Assembly: GCA_017626625.1 (NCBI GenBank)
Contig: JAGAIK010000490.1
Coordinates: 1 to 5,317 of the forward strand
Direction of reading: 5' to 3'
Length of the DNA: 5,317 nucleotides
Source of the DNA: Roseburia sp.
GTDB lineage: Bacteria > Bacillota > Clostridia > Lachnospirales > Lachnospiraceae
Shown here one piece after another: positions 1 through 5,090 of this stretch; position 1 is the first letter of the stretch; every line of letters starts with the position of its first letter. The notes under the pieces were generated by a model. It ran no database searches. It was not told where the DNA came from and worked only from the letters and a program-made list of their open reading frames with translations. A program made the translations under genes and the position numbers.

Positions 1-590
1 AGCAGGTCTGCATGGAGAGCCACGGAACCCACTTTATCCATGCCAGCGACGAGTGGTATCTGCTGGCGGAACAGGAACTGCCGGGGGAGGAAAACTATGA
101 CGGCTATATCCAGTTAGAGAACGGCGTAGGCATGATACGGCTGCTGTTAGACGAGTTCCGGGAGGCGCTGCGTGAGCTTTCGGAGAAAAAGGCAGAGGGA
201 AACGTGCCGGAGGCGCTGCAGGGGGCAGCAGGGAAAAAGCGTATCCGTTCCCTTGCCACCGGGTTTTTAGCGGCTCCTTTTATCACACAGTTAGCGGGGG
301 AGTGCATGGAGGAGTTTCCTGATTATGATATCCGGGTTTACCCTATCCGCAACGACTTCTTCGGGGAACGGATTACCGTGTCGGGGCTTTTAACCGGACA
401 GGATTTAGAGGCGCAGTTAAAGGAACAGGAATTGGGAGAAAAGCTGCTTTTGCCCTGCAATCTTCTGCGCAGCGGCGAGGAAGTGTTCTTAGACGATATG
501 ACTTTAGGGGAACTGAAAACCGCTTTACAAGTGGAAATAGATATTGTAAAATCAAGCGGTCAGGATTTGTTAGAAGCGATGCTGTTTTGA
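1..590 (+). CDS. DUF512 family protein (radical SAM-associated), C-terminal part, 5' end off window
   Basis: The frame is already open at base 1, so the gene starts upstream and only about 195 C-terminal residues are visible. They match the DUF512 domain: an ASDEWYLLAEQELP segment, then LENGVGMIRLLLDEF, then TGFLAAPFITQLA, and near the end FFGERITVSGLLTGQDL and LRSGEEVFLDDMTL. In this family the missing N-terminal portion usually carries a PDZ-like and a radical-SAM-like region. Neither that region nor any iron-sulfur cysteine cluster falls inside this window, so the enzymatic assignment rests on family knowledge. The biochemical role is not established. The gene ends 124 bases before the preferred der start, and adjacency to der is a common arrangement in Clostridia (recalled, not searched). 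The internal ATG at 12 lies inside the conserved domain and is not a credible start. Domain identity is confident; function is unknown. Confidence 0.88.
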   Translation, partial: QVCMESHGTHFIHASDEWYLLAEQELPGEENYDGYIQLENGVGMIRLLLDEFREALRELSEKKAEGNVPEALQGAAGKKRIRSLATGFLAAPFITQLAGECMEEFPDYDIRVYPIRNDFFGERITVSGLLTGQDLEAQLKEQELGEKLLLPCNLLRSGEEVFLDDMTLGELKTALQVEIDIVKSSGQDLLEAMLF

Positions 591-615
591 CAGCTAATGT
601 TATGAAGTGAGGTAA

Positions 616-650
616 GGTTGAAAAAATCATATATCGTAATTTTTTCAACC
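616..650 (+). repeat. Perfect 12-bp inverted repeat (hairpin 1)
   Basis: GGTTGAAAAAAT (616-627) and ATTTTTTCAACC (639-650) are exact reverse complements separated by 11 bases. The stem is mostly A/U with a G/C-containing base. No T-run follows the 3' arm, so it does not look like a standard intrinsic terminator for the DUF512 gene, although the six-T stretch inside the arm could contribute to pausing. It lies one base upstream of the interleaved repeats at 652-702, and the two may belong to one structured element. Confidence 0.75.
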
Positions 651-651
651 C

Positions 652-702
652 CAAGTTTGCGCGCACACGCCCAAACTTGAGATGCACAAAAGGCGTGTGC
701 GC
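652..702 (+). repeat. Two interleaved inverted repeats (A-B-A'-B') in the der leader
   Basis: Arm A CAAGTTTG (652-659) is the exact reverse complement of A' CAAACTTG (672-679). Arm B GCGCACACGCC (661-671) is the exact reverse complement of B' GGCGTGTGCGC (692-702). B fills almost the whole A-A' loop, so the RNA could form either hairpin or a pseudoknot, but not two independent hairpins. The B-B' pairing is 11 bp and G/C-rich, so it should dominate at equilibrium. A-A' is completed first during transcription. B' ends two bases before the GGAG preferred for der, so the fold could affect der translation. Pairing is read directly; the regulatory role is inference. A dispersed repeat is an alternative. 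Confidence 0.7.
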
Positions 703-704
703 AT

Positions 705-708
705 GGAG
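705..708 (+). promoter_or_regulatory. der ribosome binding site
   Basis: GGAG lies six bases before the ATG at 715. The two upstream in-frame ATGs (682 and 703) have no comparable purine-rich site before them, so this site selects 715 as the der start. Confidence 0.75.
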
Positions 709-714
709 AAAAAA

Positions 715-2040
715 ATGAGTAAACCAGTTGTAGCGATTGTGGGACGTCCCAATGTGGGAAAATCCACGTTGTTTAATACCCTTGCGGGGGAGCGGATTTC
801 CATCGTAAAGGATACGCCGGGGGTGACCAGGGACCGGATATATGCGGAGGTTACCTGGCTGAATTATGAATTTACCATGATAGATACCGGAGGTATTGAG
901 CCGGACAGCAAGGATGTGATTTTATCCCAGATGAGGGAGCAGGCGGAGATTGCCATTGCCACCGCAGATGTGATTCTGTTTATCACCGACGTGCGGCAGG
1001 GTTTGCAGGATTCCGACTCCAAGGTGGCGGACATGCTGCGCCGTTCCGGGAAACCGGTGGTTCTGGTGGTAAATAAGGTGGATAATTTCGAAAAATATAT
1101 GCCGGATGTCTACGAGTTTTATAATCTGGGAATCGGCGAGCCTTTCCCGGTTTCCGCAGCCTCCATGTTAGGGCTGGGGGATATGTTGGACGAGGTGGTG
1201 AAATATTTTCCGGAGTATAACAAAGAAGAGGCGGAGGACGAGCGTCCGAAGGTCGCCATTATCGGAAAACCCAACGTGGGAAAATCCTCCCTGATTAATA
1301 AGTTAGCGCAGGAGGACCGCGTCATTGTATCGGATATTGCGGGAACCACCCGTGACGCCATTGATACGGACATTAAATACAATGGAAAGGAATATGTATT
1401 TATTGATACCGCAGGGCTTCGCCGGAAAAACAAGATAAAAGAGGAAATCGAGCGCTACAGTATTATCCGTGCTGTGACTGCGGTGGAGCGGGCGGATGTC
1501 TGCATCATCGTCATTGACGCTACGGAGGGCGTGACGGAGCAGGATGCCAAGATTGCAGGAATCGCCCACGACCGGGGAAAGGGGATTATCATTGCCGTCA
1601 ATAAATGGGACGCCATTGAAAAAGACGATAAGACCATTTACCGCCATACGGAGAAAATCCGCCAGATTTTGAGCTTTATGCCTTATGCGGAGATACTGTT
1701 TATTTCCGCAAAATCGGGACAGCGGTTAAATAAGCTGTTTGAGATGATTGATGTGGTCATTGAAAACAACAGTATGCGTGTTGCCACCGGAGTGTTAAAT
1801 GAAATTGTGGCGGAGGCGGTGGCAATGCAGCAGCCGCCTTCCGATAAGGGAAAACGTCTGAAGATTTATTATACCACCCAGGTATCGGTCAAACCGCCAA
1901 CCTTTGTTATTTTTGTCAATGATAAGGAATTGATGCACTTTTCTTATACCCGTTACTTGGAAAACCGGATTCGTGATACCTTTGGTTTCCGGGGAACGGC
2001 GCTTAAGTTTATTATTCGAGAGAGGAAGGAAGAAAAATAA
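715..2040 (+). CDS. der: Ribosome assembly GTPase Der (EngA)
   Basis: Der is an essential double-GTPase that binds the 50S ribosomal subunit during maturation in the cytoplasm. The 441-residue product has normal family length and complete architecture. G domain 1 has a P-loop GRPNVGKS at 10-17, DTGG at 57-60, NKVD at 120-123 and SAA at 147-149. G domain 2 has GKPNVGKS at 184-191, DTAG at 231-234, NKWD at 296-299 and SAKS at 331-334. The C-terminal KH-like domain (about 350-436) carries the characteristic [12 protein letters not shown] at 378-389. The start at 715 gives the usual [14 protein letters not shown]-terminus with a GGAG six bases upstream. An in-frame ATG at 682 would add 11 basic residues but lies inside the repeat element. 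The TAA stop overlaps the plsY ATG by one base, suggesting translational coupling. Confidence 0.97.
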   Translation: MSKPVVAIVGRPNVGKSTLFNTLAGERISIVKDTPGVTRDRIYAEVTWLNYEFTMIDTGGIEPDSKDVILSQMREQAEIAIATADVILFITDVRQGLQDSDSKVADMLRRSGKPVVLVVNKVDNFEKYMPDVYEFYNLGIGEPFPVSAASMLGLGDMLDEVVKYFPEYNKEEAEDERPKVAIIGKPNVGKSSLINKLAQEDRVIVSDIAGTTRDAIDTDIKYNGKEYVFIDTAGLRRKNKIKEEIERYSIIRAVTAVERADVCIIVIDATEGVTEQDAKIAGIAHDRGKGIIIAVNKWDAIEKDDKTIYRHTEKIRQILSFMPYAEILFISAKSGQRLNKLFEMIDVVIENNSMRVATGVLNEIVAEAVAMQQPPSDKGKRLKIYYTTQVSVKPPTFVIFVNDKELMHFSYTRYLENRIRDTFGFRGTALKFIIRERKEEK

Positions 2041-2687
2041 TGATTGGGGCAAGAGTATTAGCAATCCTGTTGGGATATGCCTGCGGACTTTTGCAGACAG
2101 GATATCTTTATGGAAAGAAGCAGGGCGTGGACATCCGCACCCAGGGCAGCGGAAATTCAGGTGCAACCAATACCTTAAGGGTACTGGGGTTAAAGGCGGG
2201 GCTGATTACCTTCCTTGGGGACTTGTTTAAGGCAATCTTTGCGGTGCTGATTGCCCATCTGCTGTTTGCGGAACGCTATCCGGACGCTGTTAAGGTATTG
2301 GAGCTGTATGCCGGATTTGGCGCAGTACTGGGACATAATTTCCCTTTCTACCTGAAATTTAAAGGGGGGAAGGGCATAGCCTGTACTTCCGGCGTGATTT
2401 TAGCGGTATGCCCCCAGGCGGCTCCCATATGCCTCGTTTTGTTTATTATTCTTGTGGCGGCGACAAGGTATGTGTCACTGGGTTCCATCACGGTGGTGAC
2501 CGCTTATCTCATTCAGGCGGTTATTTTCGGTCAGATGGGTTATCTTAGTATAGACAGGGCATATCTGCCGGAGTTTTATGTGGTAAGCGCCTGCTTTACT
2601 GCCATGGCATTGTGGCGGCACCGGGCGAATATCAAACGTCTTTTAAACGGAACAGAAAATAAAATCGGCGTTAAGGCAAAGAAATAG
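2040..2687 (+). CDS. plsY: Acyl-phosphate:glycerol-3-phosphate acyltransferase PlsY
   Basis: PlsY is an integral membrane enzyme that transfers an acyl group from acyl-phosphate to sn-glycerol 3-phosphate, giving lysophosphatidic acid. The 215-residue product is of normal length and strongly hydrophobic, with membrane segments at roughly 2-20, 53-75, 113-140, 148-165 and 178-192. All three family motifs are visible: GSGNSGATNTLR at 36-47, GHNFPFYLKFKGGKGIA at 98-114 (the glycine-rich phosphate/acyl-phosphate-binding loop), and RYVSLGSI at 143-150. The C-terminus HRANIKRLLNGTENKIG (194-210) is also typical. The ATG overlaps the der stop (TAATG), with a GGAAGGA-type ribosome binding site inside the end of der at about 2024-2030. 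Its substrate is made by the product of the next gene, gpsA, so the order is metabolically coherent. Confidence 0.97.
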   Translation: MIGARVLAILLGYACGLLQTGYLYGKKQGVDIRTQGSGNSGATNTLRVLGLKAGLITFLGDLFKAIFAVLIAHLLFAERYPDAVKVLELYAGFGAVLGHNFPFYLKFKGGKGIACTSGVILAVCPQAAPICLVLFIILVAATRYVSLGSITVVTAYLIQAVIFGQMGYLSIDRAYLPEFYVVSACFTAMALWRHRANIKRLLNGTENKIGVKAKK

Positions 2688-2690
2688 GAG
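2686..2690 (+). promoter_or_regulatory. gpsA ribosome binding site
   Basis: AGGAG overlaps the plsY TAG stop. It lies 10 bases before the ATG at 2701 and seven bases before a TTG at 2698. Spacing slightly favours TTG, codon preference favours ATG, and the two choices differ by one methionine. Confidence 0.7.
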
Positions 2691-2700
2691 AACATATTTG

Positions 2701-3717
2701 ATGAAGAAAAAAGTAGCGGTCATCGGAGCCGGGAGCTGGGGAACTGCATTATCACTGGTGCTGCACACCAATGGAAATGAAGTGACGGTCTGGTCCATTA
2801 TGGAATCCGAGATTACGATGTTGAAGGAAAAGCATGAGCATGTGGAGAAGCTCCCCGGAGTAAAACTGCCGGAGGATATCTGTTTTACCACGGATTTAGG
2901 CAGCGCTATCGCAGATAAGGATTTTCTGATTTTAGCGGTGCCCTCCGTATTTACCAGAAGCACGGCAAAGAGCATGGCTCCCTTTGTGAAGGAGGGGCAG
3001 GTGATTGTCTGCGTGGCAAAGGGCATAGAGGAAGAAACCCTGATGACCATTTCCGAGGTGGTGGAGCAGGAGATTCCGGCAGCGGAAGTGGCGGTGATGT
3101 GCGGACCCAGCCATGCGGAGGAAGTGGGGATCGGTCTTCCCACCACGGTAGTGGCAGGCGCAAAAAAGAAGGCGGTGGCGGAGAGCGTTCAGGATATTTT
3201 CATGAATGAGGTGTTCCGTGTGTACACCAGCCCGGATGTACTGGGGATGGAGTTGGGCGGTTCCCTGAAAAATGTCATTGCGTTAGCGGCAGGCATGGCG
3301 GACGGCTTAGGCTATGGTGATAATACCAAGGCGGCGCTGATTACCAGGGGCATCACGGAAATCGCACGTCTTGCCATCAAAATGGGAGCAAATGCCGAGA
3401 CATTGAGCGGTCTTACCGGAATCGGCGATTTGATTGTGACCTGTGAGAGCAAGCACAGCAGGAACCGGAAAGCGGGAATGCTCATCGGACAGGGCTATAC
3501 CATGAAGCAGGCAACGGAGGAAGTGAAGATGGTGGTGGAGGGAATTTATTCCGCCAAAGCTGCCATTGCCTTAGCGGAAAAATACGGGGAAGATATGCCG
3601 ATTATTGAGGCGGTAAATAAAGTGTTGTTTGAGGATATGCCGGCACGGGAGGCAGTCCGGGAGCTGATGCTGCGGGATAAGCGTGCGGAGCACAGCGACC
3701 TGGAATGGAAGGCGTGA
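2701..3717 (+). CDS. gpsA: NAD(P)-dependent glycerol-3-phosphate dehydrogenase GpsA
   Basis: GpsA reduces dihydroxyacetone phosphate to sn-glycerol 3-phosphate with NAD(P)H in the cytoplasm and so feeds phospholipid synthesis. The 338-residue product is full length. The N-terminal Rossmann fold has the dinucleotide-binding GAGSWG at 9-14. CVAKGIE at 104-110 includes the conserved lysine K107. CGPSHAEEV at 134-142 is the family motif, commonly with serine in place of the first cysteine. The C-terminal helical domain has GGSLKNVIALAAG at 186-198 with the catalytic-type lysine K190, GDNTKAAL at 206-213, GIGDLIVTC at 240-248 and SRN at 253-255. The start is either ATG 2701 (chosen) or TTG 2698. 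The gap from plsY is 13 bases. In many spore-forming Clostridia spoIVA follows this gene; here a dUTPase does. Confidence 0.96.
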   Translation: MKKKVAVIGAGSWGTALSLVLHTNGNEVTVWSIMESEITMLKEKHEHVEKLPGVKLPEDICFTTDLGSAIADKDFLILAVPSVFTRSTAKSMAPFVKEGQVIVCVAKGIEEETLMTISEVVEQEIPAAEVAVMCGPSHAEEVGIGLPTTVVAGAKKKAVAESVQDIFMNEVFRVYTSPDVLGMELGGSLKNVIALAAGMADGLGYGDNTKAALITRGITEIARLAIKMGANAETLSGLTGIGDLIVTCESKHSRNRKAGMLIGQGYTMKQATEEVKMVVEGIYSAKAAIALAEKYGEDMPIIEAVNKVLFEDMPAREAVRELMLRDKRAEHSDLEWKA

Positions 3718-3765
3718 GAAGAACTTCACAGCGTTCTTTCACCAGACGGCAGAGAGGAAAAAGAA

Positions 3766-4206
3766 ATGGAACAGGAAAAGATTAAGATAAAATATCACTC
3801 CGATAAAATCAGCAAGCTGGAGTATATTGACGGAAAGAGCGACTGGATTGACTTGCGGGCGGCGGAGGACGTGACCTTAAAAAAGGGCGAGTTTAAGCTC
3901 ATCAGTCTTGGGGTTTCCATGGAGCTTCCGGCGGGGTATGAGGCGGTGATTGTGCCGCGAAGCTCCACCTATAAAAATTTTGGGATTATCCAGACGAATC
4001 ACATGGGGGTGATTGACGAGAGCTACTGCGGCAACGACGATGTATATAAAATGCCGGCGCTTGCCCTGCGGGACACGGAGATTCATGTGAATGACAGAAT
4101 CTGTCAGTTCCGTATTCAAAGACACCAGCCGAAGATTGTGTTTGAAGAGGTGGAGAGCCTTTCAAATAAAAACCGTGGAGGAATTGGCAGCACGGGAAGA
4201 AACTAA
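3766..4206 (+). CDS. dut: dUTP diphosphatase (trimeric dUTPase family)
   Basis: The enzyme hydrolyses dUTP to dUMP and pyrophosphate, which keeps uracil out of DNA and supplies dUMP for thymidylate synthesis. The 146-residue length fits the homotrimeric family. Its five motifs appear in order: DLRA at 29-32 (motif 1), PRSS at 64-67 (motif 2), GVIDESYCG at 81-89 (motif 3, with the catalytic-type aspartate D84 and base-stacking-type tyrosine Y87), NDRICQ at 109-114 (motif 4) and RGGIGSTG at 137-144 (motif 5, the phosphate-binding tail). Motif 4 has Asn where Gly is more usual, and motif 3 has CGN where RGE is common. I read these as a subfamily variant, not as loss of function. The ATG at 3766 has GAGG/AGGA seven to eight bases upstream. 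The 48-base gap after gpsA shows no terminator, so cotranscription is likely. A chromosomal or former phage origin cannot be distinguished. Confidence 0.93.
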   Translation: MEQEKIKIKYHSDKISKLEYIDGKSDWIDLRAAEDVTLKKGEFKLISLGVSMELPAGYEAVIVPRSSTYKNFGIIQTNHMGVIDESYCGNDDVYKMPALALRDTEIHVNDRICQFRIQRHQPKIVFEEVESLSNKNRGGIGSTGRN

Positions 4207-4208
4207 TC

Positions 4209-4223
4209 ATGGGGGACGCCCAT
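4209..4223 (+). repeat. Small inverted repeat between dut and the PRTase gene
   Basis: ATGGG (4209-4213) and CCCAT (4219-4223) can pair around a five-base loop, three bases after the dut stop. No T-run follows, so it is not a terminator. At five base pairs it may be chance. Confidence 0.3.
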
Positions 4224-4233
4224 CAGGCAGAGA

Positions 4234-4239
4234 AAGGAG
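4234..4239 (+). promoter_or_regulatory. Ribosome binding site of the PRTase gene
   Basis: AAGGAG lies nine bases before the ATG at 4249 but only three bases before the alternative GTG at 4243, so it favours 4249 as the start. Confidence 0.75.
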
Positions 4240-4248
4240 AACGTGTTT

Positions 4249-4890
4249 ATGGAAAGCAGAATGGTAAAATTTTATTCAAAAGAGAGCAACAGGGTGGCGA
4301 TTCACGCAATACCCGGGCATTTTGCCACCAGTCACTCCCACATCAATTACTACATTGACATGACCAGCTTAAAGACCAGGGTACAGGAAGCAAAGGAACT
4401 GGCAAAGGTATTGTATCACAACATCGGCAGAATTTCTTACATAGACACTATTGTATGTATGGACGGGACGGAGGTCATCGGAGCTTTTTTGGCGGAGGAG
4501 TTTGAAAACGGCGACTTTGTTTCCACGAACCGTCATGAAACCATTTACGTGGTGGAGCCGGAGTTAAACAGCAGCAACCAGTTGTTGTTCCGTGACAATA
4601 TCAAGCCCAGTATAGACGGAAAACATATTCTTCTGCTGTCTGCCACCACAACCACAGGAAAGACTATCCGCCGCAGCTTAGAGGGCATCCGCTATTACGG
4701 AGGAACGGTGGAGGCGGTGGCGTCTATTTTCAGCACGGTAAAAAGTGTGGAGGGGATGCAGGTGACCAGCGTATTTTCAGAGGCGGATTTGCCGGGATAC
4801 GCAGCTTACACGGCGGATGAGTGTCCGTTCTGTAAAAACGGGGAACGTTTAGAGGCAGTGGTCAACGGTTTTGGGTATTCCCGCCTGTAA
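4249..4890 (+). CDS. Orotate phosphoribosyltransferase-like protein
   Basis: The 213-residue product resembles type I phosphoribosyltransferases of the PyrE group. GHFATSHSHINYYIDM (23-38) corresponds to the N-terminal substrate loop of orotate phosphoribosyltransferase. LLLSATTTTGKT (128-139) corresponds to the PRPP-binding loop, and YYGGTVEAVASIFS (149-162) follows as the usual next strand. The C-terminal CPFCKNG (192-198) recalls the CPLC-type tail of Thermus-type PyrE proteins (from memory). The acidic pair usually preceding TTG in the PRPP loop is replaced by Ser-Ala plus threonines, so normal catalysis is uncertain and pyrE is not assigned. ATG 4249 is chosen over GTG 4243 on ribosome-binding-site spacing; ATG 4261 would also fit. 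It follows dut by 42 bases, suggesting shared transcription and a pyrimidine-related role. No other pyr genes are nearby. Confidence 0.8.
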   Translation: MESRMVKFYSKESNRVAIHAIPGHFATSHSHINYYIDMTSLKTRVQEAKELAKVLYHNIGRISYIDTIVCMDGTEVIGAFLAEEFENGDFVSTNRHETIYVVEPELNSSNQLLFRDNIKPSIDGKHILLLSATTTTGKTIRRSLEGIRYYGGTVEAVASIFSTVKSVEGMQVTSVFSEADLPGYAAYTADECPFCKNGERLEAVVNGFGYSRL

Positions 4891-4946
4891 ACAGCTTCGT
4901 CATTTTGTATAAAAAAAGAATGCGAATCCGTCAGTTTGACGAAAAA

Positions 4947-5039
4947 ACAGAAAAACAGTCGAAAGCACTGTAACATTCCACAAGAAAAAAAGAAATTCTT
5001 TGTGAAGGCGGCATATGGTGTTTTCGGCTGTTTTTTTGT
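4947..5039 (+). terminator. Long imperfect stem-loop with U-tract, probable terminator of the upstream gene run
   Basis: Bases 4947-4968 pair continuously with 5018-5039: 22 bp with three G-U pairs. The core is CAGTCGAAAGCAC (4956-4968) against GTGTTTTCGGCTG (5018-5030). Four weaker pairs continue inward to 4972/5014. The outer part pairs an A-tract (4951-4955) with the T-run at 5031-5037, the usual shape of an intrinsic terminator able to work in both directions. The apical region contains a second small hairpin, CACAAGAA (4979-4986) with TTCTTTGTG (4996-5004), with one bulged base. The total length of about 93 bases is unusually large for a terminator. It lies 56 bases after the PRTase stop and just before the next gene's promoter region. 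A structured leader or small RNA is the alternative. Confidence 0.6.
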
Positions 5040-5049
5040 ATAGTATAAC
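5039..5049 (+). promoter_or_regulatory. Candidate -10 promoter region of the ABC ATPase gene
   Basis: TATAGTATAAC offers two overlapping -10-like hexamers, TATAGT (5039-5044) and TATAAC (5044-5049), directly after the terminator T-run. A -35 at 17-base spacing from TATAAC would be TTTTCG (5021-5026), a poor match to TTGACA, so an activator or a weak -35 would have to be assumed. Placement between a terminator and a strong ribosome binding site supports it; the sequence match alone is moderate. Confidence 0.4.
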
Positions 5050-5073
5050 TATCAAAAAACGTAAACAAATTTT

Positions 5074-5079
5074 AGGAGG
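5074..5079 (+). promoter_or_regulatory. Strong ribosome binding site of the ABC ATPase gene
   Basis: AGGAGG is a full Shine-Dalgarno hexamer, 11 bases before the ATG at 5091. It is the best match in the window and supports strong translation of the gene. Confidence 0.85.
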
Positions 5080-5090
5080 TATTTAGACCA

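Noticed and set aside
616..650. Hairpin 1 as an intrinsic terminator after the DUF512 gene
   Set aside because: The stem is A/U-rich and the 3' arm is followed by CCAAG, not by a T-run, so the basic terminator pattern is missing.
373..687. Antisense frame across the DUF512 gene end and the der leader
   Set aside because: It is the shadow of a well-supported gene and of palindromic sequence. It has no recognisable domain. The same applies to the other minus-strand frames in the window.
1973..2230. Plus-strand frame overlapping the der/plsY junction
   Set aside because: It overlaps two strongly supported genes in another frame and shows no recognisable protein family.
3717..3740. Possible hairpin GAAGAAC/GTTCTTT between gpsA and dut
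   Set aside because: Only about seven pairs including a wobble, mostly A/U, with no following T-run; not supportable as a terminator.
4936..4941. TTGACG as a -35 promoter element
   Set aside because: No acceptable -10 hexamer occurs 16-18 bases downstream.
4929..4971. Short hairpins CGTCA/TGACG (4929-4941) and ACAGT/ACTGT (4955-4971), with GAATG/CATTC (4918-4978) closing a three-way junction
   Set aside because: All stems are only five base pairs, and the second conflicts with the much longer 22-bp pairing of 4947-4968 with 5018-5039.
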